A stretch of 64,000 bases of DNA from Sipunculus nudus (Eukaryota > Annelida > Sipuncula > Golfingiida > Sipunculidae): contig CM049306.1 in the NCBI GenBank assembly GCA_026874595.1, positions 100,702,642 to 100,766,641 of the forward strand. Reading direction: 5' to 3'. Positions within the stretch are counted from its first letter, which is position 1; each line of letters begins with the position of its first letter. Positions 24,294 to 35,509 of the stretch are shown piece by piece. The notes under the pieces are model-generated. The model saw nothing but the letters and a program-made list of their open reading frames with translations. It did not search any database and was not told the origin of the DNA. The translations under genes and the position numbers were made by a program.

Positions 24294-26152
24294 GAGCATC
24301 ACTCTACATTCATTGATGTCCTACACGGCCATCACTCTACATTCATTGATGTCCTACACGGCCATCACTCTACATCCATTGATGTCCTACATGGCCATCA
24401 CTCTACATCCATTGATGTCCTACATGGCCATCACGCTATACACATTGATGTCCTACATGGCCATCACTCTACAACCATTGATGTCCTACATGGCCATCGC
24501 GCTATACACATTGATGTCCTACATGGCCATCACGCTTTACACATTGATGTCCTACATGGCCATCACTCTACATCCATAGATGTCCTACATGGCCCTCACG
24601 CTATACACATTGATGTCCTACACGGCCATCGCTCTACAACCATTGATGTCCTACATGGCCATCACGCTTTACACATTGATGTCCTACATGGCCATCACTC
24701 TACATCCATTGATGTCCTACATGGCCATCACGCTATACACATTGATGTCCTACATGGCCATCACTCTACAACCATTGATGTCCTACATGGCCATCGCGCT
24801 ATACACATTGATGTCCTACATGGCCATCACGCTTTACACATTGATGTCCTACATGGCCATCACTCTACATCCATTGATGTCCTACATGGCCATCACGCTT
24901 TACACATTGATGTCCTACATGGCCATCACTCTACATCCATTGATGTCCTACATGGCCATCGCGCTATACACATTGATGTCCTACATGGCCATCACTCTAC
25001 AACCATTGATGTCCTACATGGCCATCGCGCTATACACATTGATGTCCTACATGGCCATCACGCTTTACACATTGATGTCCTACATGGCCATCACTCTACA
25101 TCCATTGATGTCCTACATGGCCATCACGCTTTACACATTGATGTCCTACATGGCCATCGCTCTACATCCATTGATGTCTTACATGGCCATCACGCTTTAC
25201 ACATTGATGTCCTACATGGCCATCACTCTACATCCATTGATGTCCTACATGGCCCTCACGCTATACACATTGATGTCCTACATGGCCATCACTCTACAAC
25301 CATTGATGTCCTACATGGCCATCGCGCTATACACATTGATGTCCTACATGGCCATCACGCTTTACACATTGATGTCCTACATGGCCATCACTCTACATCC
25401 ATTGATGTCCTACATGGCCATCACGCTATACACATTGATGCCCTACATGGCCATCACGCTATACACATTGATGTCCTACATGGCCATCACTCTACATCCA
25501 TTGCTGTCCTACATGACCATCACGCTATACACATTGATGTCCTACATGGCCATCACGCTATACACATTGATGTCCTACATGGCCATCACGCTATACACAT
25601 TGATGTCCTACATGGCCATCACGCTATACACATTGATGTCCTACATGGCCATCACGCTATACACATTAATGTCCTACATGGCCATCACTCTACATCCATT
25701 GATGTCCTACATGGCCATCCCGCTATACACATTGATGTCCTACACGGCCATCACTCTACATCCATTGATGTTCTACATGGCCATCACGCTATACACATTG
25801 ATGTCCAACACAGCCATCACTCTACATCCATTGATGTCCTACATGGCCCTCACGCTATACACATTGATGTCCTACACGGCCATCACTCTACATTCATTGG
25901 TGTCCTACATGGCCATCACTCTACATCCACTGATGTCCTACATGGCCATCACTCTTCATCCATTGATGTCCTACATGGCCATCACTCTACATCCATTGAT
26001 GTCCTACATGGCCATCACGCTATACACACTGATGTCCTACACGGCCATCACTCTACATCCATTGATGTCCTACATGGCCATCACGTTATACACATTGATG
26101 TCCTACAATGCCATCACTCTTCATCCAATTATGTCCTACACTGGCACCACAT
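24294..26152 (+). repeat. 33-bp minisatellite, about 56 units, with a 165-bp higher-order pattern
   Basis: The unit is 33 bases: 'atgtcctacatggccatcac' plus a variable end, either (g/t)ctatacacattg, tctacatccattg or tctacaaccattg. Because 33 is divisible by three, one frame stays open for 95 codons, then a TAG at 24577-24579, then 573 codons. It reads M-S-Y-M-A-I-T-L-(YT/HP/QP)-L. A second forward frame is also open through most units. Within the array a five-unit order (A-YT, YT, HP, YT, QP) recurs several times, which is a 165-bp higher-order repeat. I read this as a non-coding minisatellite and not a protein: there is no promoter, signal or splice context, and a second block at 29200 carries frame-breaking changes. 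Confidence 0.9.
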
Positions 26153-26301
26153 TACATAGATTCGGTACAGCCAGGGATATCACTGTTACAGTTTGTCACT
26201 CGAAAGTTTACCATAGAAACAGAAGGGTTCATTTTAAAAATTCGATCTCAATTCGTTTGGTCTTCTATTGTGTAAACAAAATAATTTTATATAAAAGATA
26301 A

Positions 26302-28830
26302 ATAACTATATAAATATGTTTTACATATATTCATAATGGATAGATCCATGGCTTCTTGACGGCATTTTAGGTCTCTGAATCGTCCATGTTCTGATTTTCC
26401 TTAATTCCAGACACTGGTATGCGACCCATTTACATGTACATGTTCTAAAATCTGAAAAAATGCCCTAGATATTGGTATAAAGAAAATTTAAGGTTTTTAA
26501 ATAGCTGATTTTATTTTTATTTTAAAATATTTTAATGAATTTCACATATTTGACAAACATAATTTATTTCAGCCCCTATAGAACATCACTGGGCATCATA
26601 TTCAAATATGCCCCCCCCCCCCAGACTACTTATATTTGTTGCGTTAAAGGTTATTTTATAAGTATTACAGTTTTAAATGTATAAAAATGTACAAATCATG
26701 GGAACATATAAAAAATTTCCTTCACCCCTTGGTGTTAATATGAACCGATCATTTTGGAAAGAAAATAATAGAAATCCTTCATCAGATCTATGCAGATACA
26801 TACTTCTGAAATTAAATTGGGCGAAGTGTAAAAGAAATAAATAAAGAAAGAAATATTTTTACATTGATTTAACCCTAAATGTAAGCATTTTTACAGTTTT
26901 CTATAATTATCTAAGGAGAAAGCATTTTTTTCTCCACTTTATCCAAACGTATCTCTTTTCGTCCTAAATTCCTGTGTGTGTGTGTGGGGGGGGGGGGGGC
27001 TGCCGAGGGTACGGCCCTGATATAATATAGTAGAGATATGTATAGTGCAGTAGAGGTGCTAAATATATACAACGCCGATATAGGTCGAACCAGGGAAAGT
27101 TATATATTTATTTTTTACAGTTTCCCTCTTTACAAGCTGGCAGTCACTCGACCCGCTTATGAAACTCCATGCAACAGACAAATACAGCTGATGACTTATG
27201 TACAGTTTTGATGCAAACCTATCTGACTGGTGTCAACTTCCGTTTCCGCTACCGCAGCTGTTCCAGCCAGGCTTCACCCAGATTGCATTTACAGCGTAGT
27301 AACTGACTGCCGTAAAAAGCGTCTCTAATCTACTGTGTGAAGTGAACACTGGGACAGAGAGAGCCTTGATTTTGACACCAAAATAAGCGCATATATAACA
27401 CACTCATGTCGAGGCTTACTTATAGTAGCCTGTAATCCAGGATACACCATAGTTTATACATGTACGTCATGTTTTATGCCTGTACGTCATTCATACAAAA
27501 TTCATCAAACTTAACTCATAATTCTTTAGAATAATTATTTTAAAATGGTCATCTGAGTCGCCGTGGGTATACGTATTCCTGAAGTCGTAATCCATCCCAG
27601 TTCATACGACAAGGACAAACCCATCCCACACGTACAATACCGACTTCTTCCCCGTTGCTCTCGGATCCATGTGGTCTCAGAGTACTTTAAGTTGATTCGG
27701 TAAAACTATAACGAAGAAGATTTAGCATGATTTTTTTAAACTTCTATTAATTATTTTGTTTCCAGATTTGTCTAGGGAAAGAAGTTTTTATATCATTATG
27801 CATATTATTACGCGTATGACTGTTTCAGCACTCTAAATGACCAATCTTATATACTCTCGGTCCGCTAGCTCTGAAGTATGATGCCCGCTATGGGATTTTT
27901 AAATTGAAGTCTCCTTTTTCGTGCTGAAATTCCGCCAAACTTTGGCTTTCCCCCCTTACCGCTGAAAGCATATTTGACAGGGTGTGGTCTTGCCCGGGGC
28001 GGGGTTGACAGTGGCACGTTAATAGAGATGAAGGTGTTGTATTATTTTAATATATTGGTTAAATAAAAATTTGATTTTCTTCGTCTCGTTTCCAATGTAA
28101 AGGCGGCATCGGCATTTTCACTGGAGGGAGAAGTAAATGAAATTCTTTTGTACTTGTCAGGGGTGGTGAGAAGGGATATACCACAGTATGAATAAAATTA
28201 AATTTGCAATTTACAATAACCTATTTTGTGTGTATATATATATATATAAATGAAGGCATCAAGCCTATCCCAATTCTTTTTCGGGAAATAGAAAGCGTAA
28301 AGTACCCCGGGACCCTTTTGACATTATACTACGATACAATTCCGACGACTTCGTAGTACGATGAGGACAGTGCACATATATAAGTCCAGAAAGAAACCAT
28401 GGAAGTAACCTGAGAACGAACCTACCATGTCACAATTCCAAAAAATCCGGTTCGGTGTTTTAGACACTGGAATACCGGAGGATAAATGGTTTATTTTTTC
28501 AATATATTTATATATTACGTAAGTCTCAAAAGCAGGAAAAGGAGACCTTATATTTACAAGAACATTAAAGCAGAAAAGGTGTTTGCGTACATTCTCCGAT
28601 CCGTGTTGCTATAGCATGCACTACACCACTATATACTCGTATATGTCAACCCTACCCCTCATACTCTACCGTACACAAAACATTCACCCTGTTTCTCCGA
28701 CGCCGCCGCTGGAATGGGCTAAACAATTATAAAATAAATGTACATGTTTGATATAATAAACAAGGTATCACTTTTATGGTTACGTGTCGAACTTTGACTA
28801 ACTGTGCCTTTAAGGAAGCCCCCCCCCCTC
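26302..28830. other. Unassigned spacer
   Basis: Mostly AT-rich. There are a C-run near 26611-26622, a (GT)n then G-run at 26974-26999, and a more balanced stretch at 27100-27700 with stop codons in all frames. No gene or named repeat was recognised. Confidence 0.4.
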
Positions 28831-29022
28831 CCAGAAGCGGATCCAGGGGACGGGTCCTTTTTCAGCCGCCGCAAACTTTTTTAAGGGTTCCAGTCCATTT
28901 TTTTGCATGATTCCTCCCCCCCCCCCGCCTTCTCCGGACCTCGGATACCTTTTTTTTATCGGTCACTGGTCCTCCTAGGTCGTCCCCCTCCTTTACCTAA
29001 ATCTTGGATCCGCCCCTCCCCC
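28830..29022. mobile_element. MITE-like element with 'ggatccgcccct' ends
   Basis: The left end reads 'agaagcggatccagggg' and the right end reads 'cttggatccgcccctcccc', an imperfect inverted repeat over about 190 bases rich in C-runs. Related ends or bodies occur at 33060-33090, 47640-47760, 54920-54945, 55750-55780 and 56150-56280. It is a non-coding, repeatedly inserted family that I cannot name. Confidence 0.5.
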
Positions 29023-29107
29023 AGGCAGGAATCCTTCTTGCACTCTTGAACCTTGACATAACACCCCAGAAATAAAGTTATTTTAAAAAAAATTGCGTTT
29101 GTTAAAT

Positions 29108-29108
<1 letters not shown>

Positions 29109-29175
<67 letters not shown>
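29109..29175. repeat. (AT)n microsatellite
   Basis: About 33 AT units, ending 25 bases before the second block of the 33-bp minisatellite. Confidence 0.95.
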
Positions 29176-29176
<1 letters not shown>

Positions 29177-29199
29177 GTGCGAGTAAATGTTTGCATGTC

Positions 29200-29540
29200 T
29201 TACACGGGCATCGCTCTACATCCATTCATGTCCTGCAGGGGCATCACGCTATAAACATTGATGTCCTACACGGCTACCACACTACATCCATTGATGTCCT
29301 ACATGACCATCACGCTATACACATTGATGTCCTTCATGGCCATCGCTCTACATCCACTAATGTCCTACATGGCATCACGCTATACACATTGATGTCCTAC
29401 ACGGCCACCACTCTACATCCATTGATGTCCTACATGACCATCACGCTATACACATTGATGTCCTACACGGCCATCGCTCTACATCCACTGATGTCCTACG
29501 TGGCATCACGCTTTATGTCCTACATGGGCACCAGGGATAT
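29200..29540 (+). repeat. Second block of the 33-bp minisatellite
   Basis: About ten units of the same 33-bp family as 24294-26152, more diverged. A one-base deletion ('catggcatcacg', about 29369-29380) shifts the open frame within the block. The long frame 29191-29553 therefore switches repeat reading from V-L-H-G-H to M-S-Y-T-A type, which argues against coding function. Confidence 0.9.
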
Positions 29541-29559
29541 CGAAGAGGGGTAACTGAAA

Positions 29560-30327
29560 GCCTTCTATACATGCCTACAAATGAGCGATAATTGCGAATC
29601 GACCTTGGAAAGTAGGTCAAGGTCACCTAGGACTTATACTCTGCCTATATTTTTACTAATGAAAATGGGCGTTATTTGAGGTGTAGCGCAATCAAGAGTA
29701 GACGAAAGATAAGTAAAGAAGAAAATAATTTGAAGTCGAGATATTATATGAATAATCTATAAATAATTTGGATGACGGAATTATATCACAGTCGCTATGG
29801 TAACAATTAGTTAATTTATTCCCCTAAAAAAGAGAGAAACTTTGTCCGCTTTTCTAAAAAGTCAAAGGATATCTTCCCTTGCACCCAGCCCCCCCCCCCC
29901 CCCCCCCGCAGCTGACACCCATGGAAAAATGCGACCCACGTGTATACCGTGCCTGTATTATTTATCCATGGAAATCAACGATTACATAGAGGCACGTGAG
30001 TCAGGGTTGCGGGTGGGCATATAAATAAGGCTGCACTTTTTTTGTCTCGGAAAGAGATTGTGTTTACGGGCTCATCGACCGTAGCATGTCTGTAGCACAA
30101 CAGAGAAACAAGCATACTGCCAGTTTAATCAAGGCATGTAGCCATGTACAACACAACAAAATACCAGCGGAGAAAGATGGACCTCTACTTCCTTGCTGAT
30201 TCTATTCCATTTTAGATTATTTAAATTAATTTTTAATTGGTCAGTTCGAGTTAGGTATATTGCCAAAAAAAATTCTAATATATATATATATGTGTATATA
30301 TATATAAATATAAATATATATTTATAT

Positions 30328-30406
<79 letters not shown>

Positions 30407-32095
30407 AGAAGGTAGAGTTACCCTGCGGTATAAAGTGTTCTATGGCCTCCAGACAAGGCCAGAGTGATATAATTGTGAAGTAAAACAATACTGTTAATTC
30501 ACTACAGATTGTGAATCCTCAGATGAATGTTGTTAGAATCTACAACATTCTAGATTCTAGATTCTAGATGATATTTGCACAAACAAATTTAACTGTAGAG
30601 ATCTATCTGAAACCTCAGACTTGTATCTAACCTAACAAAGCACGCAATGTTGGTTCATGTGACCCGAAAGCAATCCCTAATCGTTACGTGCTGTGCGCAT
30701 GCGCTTTGAAAACGTCTAGTAGATTATGATTAAAAAAACATATTATCACAATATAGGCATCTAAGGTAAAATTAATACTGACTCCTGAGAAAACAGTAGT
30801 TGATATGCGATGACATATAGTATGCCACAGGTGGTTGTGTTCCGGTTGTATGTACGAACGCCTACACAGTCAAACAGACAAAACGTTAATGGTTTATGCA
30901 ATCAAAGACTGATGGGTTCACGGGTGTGCACTTTAACACCTTGTAGGTTATTGCCCTGCGGAGGTTTAATAATAATGAGCTTTGAAATACATTTATACAG
31001 GACGTTTAACTGCTATACATGACCTAACACTCGTTTCAATTTATCATTCTCGTCGCACGTGTGTTTACGTGAGGCAAAGAGGCGATAATGGATCCGGTAA
31101 AGGGATTCTTCAAACATTGATTAGTTCTTGGTGAAACTAAAGGATTTATTGTGAACACCAAATTAAATTTGGGAAATTAAAGAAAAAAATATTTTAAAAA
31201 AAATCTCTAGCCACCGATTTATGTCTTTTTTGTTTCGGTATTTTTCTATTTCATATATTATTAAATTACCAATCTCCTGGTATTCAGGGGGAGCCCCTTT
31301 GGTACAGCCCCTTTCCCTGGTTTGTACGAGTGCGAGGGGTCCATATATATTGGATTTGTGTGGGCGGGTCAGTCGGTGTAATTTTTCTCACTTGGCTGCT
31401 TTCATGCAGGAATATGACCGTGTAAACCCAACCTCCGTAAAACCACGCCTCTTCACGTAATGCACGAAGTATGCCCAGGAACCGTGATAAAGATCTGTAA
31501 TATATCGAAACAGGTACGAGATGACAATCTGTGAGTCCAGATTTAGATTTATAAGCAAATCCTAAGGTATATGTGACAATAATGAAAGAAAAACTACAGG
31601 CATATGATATGAGTTCTGGATAACAAATACAACCGTATTAAGTGTCCGTTTGTCATATGTGATGTTTCTAAATATAGAAGCAATATGGGTCATGTGACCT
31701 ACTCAAACGCATCATGTGCCCAACCCGTAGATGCTGACACCCCCCCCCCCCCCCACTTCGTGCAGAAAACTATTCACATACTAATTATATATACTGCAGT
31801 AATTAAACATTTCTCAGTACACTTTTAGCAGAAGTATGGACCCCTTATTGCTATTTTCAGTTTTATATATAAATATTCTTTTCGCATAATGTTAAAAATG
31901 CTATAGTCGTCGGTTTTGAATCTATACCAGCATGGATAGAAAAGCACACACTGTTTTGGGGGGGGGGGGGGTGATTTAAGAGGGCCGTAATATTAGGGAA
32001 ACAGAGCCTAGAGGAGGTGTTAGGCTTTTAAATTGACCTATCTGGATCAAATTAAACCAGATACATTAGAAATGTAAGTGGTACACACAGTAAAT
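29560..32095. other. Unassigned spacer with microsatellite and repeat pieces
   Basis: It contains a C-run at 29889-29907, an (AT)n(GA)n tract at 30277-30402, the relative of the 8962 repeat at 30482-30540, a C-run near 31740-31754 and a G-run at 31958-31971. Open frames 30810-31022 and 31221-31460 have no recognisable domain. No gene is called. Confidence 0.4.
30277..30402. repeat. (AT)n(GA)n compound microsatellite
   Basis: An interrupted AT tract is followed by about 15 GA units. Frames on both strands across it are repeat translations. Confidence 0.95.
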
Positions 32096-32099
32096 GTTC

Positions 32100-32655
32100 G
32101 CAGATGAAGCATGGATGCCTAAAGCTTTAATGCCTGAGTCTCTAATGCCTAAAACTCTAATGCTCAAAGGACTGATACCTGAAGCTCCCGTGCCTGGGTC
32201 TCTAATGTCTAAAGCACTGAAGCCTAAAGTACTGAAGCTTAATGCTCTACTGCCTTAGTCTCTACTAAGAGTCTCTAAACTCAAACTCTAATGCTCAAAG
32301 CACTGACAACTGAAGCTCCCGTGCCTGAGTCTCTAACGCCTAAAGCTCTGACGCCTAAAGTGCTGGTCCCTTAAGCTCTGTTGCCTGAATTTCTAATGCT
32401 GGAACTCTAGTGCCTTACGCAATGATGCTTATTGCTACAATTCCTGAGTCTCTAATTCCAAAAGCTCTAATGTCAGAGCACTGATGCCTAAAGTTCAAGT
32501 GCCTGAATCTGTAATGCCTAAAGATCTAATGGCCTAAAGAACTTATGCCTAATGCTCTAATGCCTTAGTCTCCAATAGTAAAAGCTCTAACCCCTCAAGT
32601 ATTTTACCTAAAGCTCTAATGCCCGAGTTTCTAAGGCCTAAAGCTCAAACGCCTG
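32100..32655 (+). repeat. 15/30-bp minisatellite at the outer edge of the duplicated block
   Basis: Units alternate between 'gcctaaagctctaat' and 'gcctgagtctctaat' (15 bases each), diverged throughout. The reverse complement of the same family occupies 63590-64000. Because both lie just outside the duplicated gene B promoter, they are part of one inverted duplication. Confidence 0.85.
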
Positions 32656-33266
32656 AAGCGTATTTATACCGTATAGCTAACCTTAATACTCTTTTCAGTT
32701 CCGCTGAAATATAAATCTAGATATATTTATGTATTTATACATATCGATATAAGGCAACCCGTTTAAACAAGATTGTCTTATCTGTATCAGTGGTTTGTTG
32801 GACAATGCAGTTTAAAATCATGTAAAATAAAATGACAATATGGTGAAAATGGCATCAGATAAAATAATACGGCAAGATGTGAATTTTAACAGGAAAACCT
32901 GTAACTACGAGATGGAACAGAATATACAGTGCACTCAGCAGAATAATAAAATATAACAAAATATGAGAAAGATGTAAAAGATGAAATTTAAACACTAAGG
33001 AGGTATATTAATATATGTACAATGAATACAACCCCCCCCCCCCCCCCCCCATCACCGTGTTCACATCCCTGGATCCACCACGTCACTGGACCGTCCGTAT
33101 GTTCAAAAATCTACCCCGCCCCCGCAAAGCTCTCTCCCTGTATGTCATTCCTTGACTTCCTATTTATTAATAGCCCTGGTCTGGGTGACCCGTTTAGGGT
33201 CCAGTATAAACCCTAAAAGTTCAGCTTTCACACGTGTACGGCAGAATCCGGCATACACCAGTCCCA

Positions 33267-33360
33267 TTCACGGAAGCGTAAATGTGATGCGTACAATGAC
33301 GGAGTGGTTCAGGTGCATTGAAAAGGGGTTTTCCCAGTCACCGAAATTACATGTATAAAA
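33267..33360 (+). promoter_or_regulatory. Promoter of gene B: STAT-like site, kB site and TATA box
   Basis: In order: TTCACGGAA at 33267-33275 (a perfect TTCNNNGAA, the STAT-binding palindrome); GGGGTTTTCC at 33325-33334 (fits GGGRNNYYCC, the NF-kB consensus); and TATAAAA at 33354-33360. In the inverted copy the STAT-type site and TATA box are intact, and the kB site reads GGGTTTTCCC. This arrangement fits an immune gene switched on by NF-kB and JAK/STAT signalling. Consensus matches alone do not prove binding. Confidence 0.6.
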
Positions 33361-33384
33361 GGCAAGTGCATACATACAAGTTAC

Positions 33385-33427
33385 AAACAAGTAAGACTTA
33401 CACACACGAACAACTGATACTCAGGAG
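33385..33427 (+). other. Non-coding exon 1 of gene B
   Basis: The exon starts about 25-30 bases after the TATA box (inferred) and ends at a strong donor, CAGGAG|gtaagc, with the exon's last base at 33427. It has no ATG. Read in the frame of exon 2, it contains TGA at 33415-33417, so it is leader only. Gene A differs: its first exon encodes 17 residues. The exon and its donor are preserved in the inverted copy at 62560-62602. Confidence 0.65.
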
Positions 33428-33757
33428 GTAAGCCACTTATCATTATTTCAACGTATATTATCACTCACTATCGCTTTGTAGCACATATATTAAGGCTTTC
33501 TCGTCAGATGTTTACCTTAGCTCTGTAGATTAAATGCTAATGCGATTAAATTTCATCGAGGGCAGGCAGCTAGGGTACAAAAATCAGCACACCCATCGCT
33601 ATACATCGAACTTATTTAATATGAAAACGTAAAATTACAAAATGTACCTGAACATGATATTATCACCTTGGGTCACATTTTAGTTGTCTGTTGTAAAATG
33701 TTCGGGAACTAACTTTTAATAATGTATAGAAAATATACATAAACATATGTCGGAAAA

Positions 33758-33760
<3 letters not shown>

Positions 33761-33804
<44 letters not shown>

Positions 33805-33851
33805 CAGAGAGTGAGAGAGAGAGGAAGGGGGGGGGAGACGGAGAGAGAGAG
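33761..33851. repeat. (AT)n then GA-rich microsatellite in intron 1 of gene B
   Basis: About 20 AT units, then a GA-rich purine run with a G-tract. Detectable homology with the inverted copy at 62.2 kb ends about here. Confidence 0.9.
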
Positions 33852-33990
33852 TATTGTTGCTAGAGTCTCCGAACACCTTGGATAAGTGTGTAACTACTTA
33901 TTTAAATAACGGTAAATGCACAGGATGGCATATTTATGTATAACAGATAATATAATCATATGTATGTTTGTTTCAGAGCAAGCCGACGAC

Positions 33991-35509
33991 ATGAGAGCCA
34001 TTTTCACCTTACTGTGCGTTTTGTGTGCCAACCAGCTAGGCCTGGCTGCCCCCCACCATCGCGTACGTCGCTACCTAGAACACCTTTATGAACCATGTTC
34101 CGCAGTCACGCATTCGGCAGCGTCGGCAGTGACGCTACAAGTCGACGGGACCGACGAACCGGCAGAGTATATTGAAAACGTCATCGTCATTAGCGAAGAC
34201 ACAGTCTGGCTTATTCATAGGATTATACACGAAATGGTAAAATTTGCTTTCTGACTTTTCTAAGTGTTTACTTCTTTTTGAACCTAATAATCGCTCTCCA
34301 ATTTTTAATAATGAGATGTTATAAAACGGTGAAGTTTTCATATTATTTAATGCATTAGGTAATAATAAGATTGATTTTTAAACACAACAATTAACTTTTT
34401 TTCAGTTTTTAAGTGTTATACAAATCGTTCGATATGTGTCATATACTTGTGTCATATGTTTAAATATTTGTAAATGCCCAGTATCTGGATTTATCATTAC
34501 ATATAAAATATAGATTGAAAATTACGAAACAATCTTACTGCAGTTTGATCGATGCATTCTTTATCCTTTTTTCTTCCTGGATTAATTAAACCTGTTTCTT
34601 TTACAGAGGTCGTATTTAGGAACCAAATATATGCACCTTCTGAGAGATCAGCATTTCAGCGAGTTTCCCACGCAGTCCTCGATATCCGTAAGTATGTTTA
34701 CAAACAAATGTTCCAGGAGCAGTAGCGCCTCCTCAGGGCAAAATAGGAACTACGTTCCTGGGAACTATAATTATGCTTTTTATTTTATCGATATTTTCGC
34801 TAAAAGCACCATACAAACATGTTTCAATTCATTTTTATTTGTAACGATTTAATATAGCTCTCGGAGTTATATTGACCAGTAATTATAATACAAGTCAAAG
34901 TCCTTATTAATATAACTAATTATCAGTGGATTAAAAATGTGTGGGTTTGTGTCTGTAAGTGTGTGTGAACATACGTGTGTGTGAATGATAGAATTATTGT
35001 TAAAATGGTTTCAAGCAATAATGCACTTGATAACAGTTATAACAAGTACAGAGAGATATACAGAGAGATATGTGTTATATTCTTATAAAGATCGACCTGT
35101 CATCATAATATCTACGTGTGTGTATCTGCGTTGAATACCTGCACAGTCTCACTGTACTTAAAAGTCTCTATTGTCTCAATATCAGGTAACATCTGTCAGC
35201 GACATTCCTGTGCTCTATGAACAATATGCCAAAGTGATGGTGTTCGTGGAGTACTCACTGGCCAACCATTCCAGGCACTATAAACACATACTGCTCATGA
35301 GGGAACTCCGCAAGAAACTCTACGAGGCCATGTGTAATCTGGACAACCTTCTCAGGGAAAAAAATCTAAGCCACAGCAGTCATATTAATGAACAGTTATT
35401 GAAGAACAACGCCGTTAAGATAGCTGATGAAAAGTTTAGAGATTACATCATATTTAAAGATCTGAAACCACTTATAAAATCAATAAAACGACAACTAAAC
35501 GCGCTCTAG
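33991..35509 (+). CDS. Gene B: secreted long-chain helical cytokine-like protein, paralogue of gene A, 216 aa
   Basis: Coding exons are 33991-34236 (exon 2 begins at 33977), 34607-34687 and 35186-35509. Introns are GT-AG and phase 0 between coding exons. Residues 1-20 are a clear signal peptide ending L-A-A before P21. R24-V-R-R27 is a possible furin site, then a tail to about 57. Predicted helices are A 58-82, B 116-135, C 140-166 and D 189-215; exon 3 (83-109) is the A-B loop. Sequons are N136 and N169. Cysteines outside the signal peptide are C36, before helix A, and C159, in helix C, matching C75 and C207 of gene A. Helix B (L-Y-E-Q-Y-A-K-V-M-V-F-V-E) parallels gene A's V-F-E-R-F-A-R-V-A-I-F-L-E, and helix D has FRDYIIFKDLKPLIKSIKRQL. 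The ATG at 33991 is the first in the message after an in-frame stop in exon 1. The gene and its paralogy are well supported; the cytokine role is inferred. Confidence 0.85.

Larger units (their letters stand above)
32100..33760 (+). repeat. Left arm of an inverted duplication carrying the gene B promoter
   Basis: This arm matches, in reverse complement, 62200-64000. Colinear matches are the minisatellite; 'aacccgttta' (about 32758); 'atgacaatatg(g/a)tgaaa' (about 32831); 'cctggatccacc' (about 33069); nearly continuous identity over about 33130-33300 and 33340-33530; and scattered matches to 'aaaatatacataaacatatg' near 33730. The promoter and exon 1 part looks roughly 85-90% identical by eye. 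The right arm has about 340 extra bases (about 63190-63585). Confidence 0.8.

Noticed and set aside
24580-26301. A 573-codon open frame that looks like a repetitive membrane protein
   Set aside because: It is a translation of the 33-bp minisatellite. A unit length divisible by three keeps it open, a second frame is open too, and the sister block at 29200 is frame-broken.
29109-29175. AT tracts as replication origins or matrix attachment sites
   Set aside because: More than a dozen similar (AT)n tracts occur in the window. Nothing distinguishes any one of them from ordinary microsatellites.
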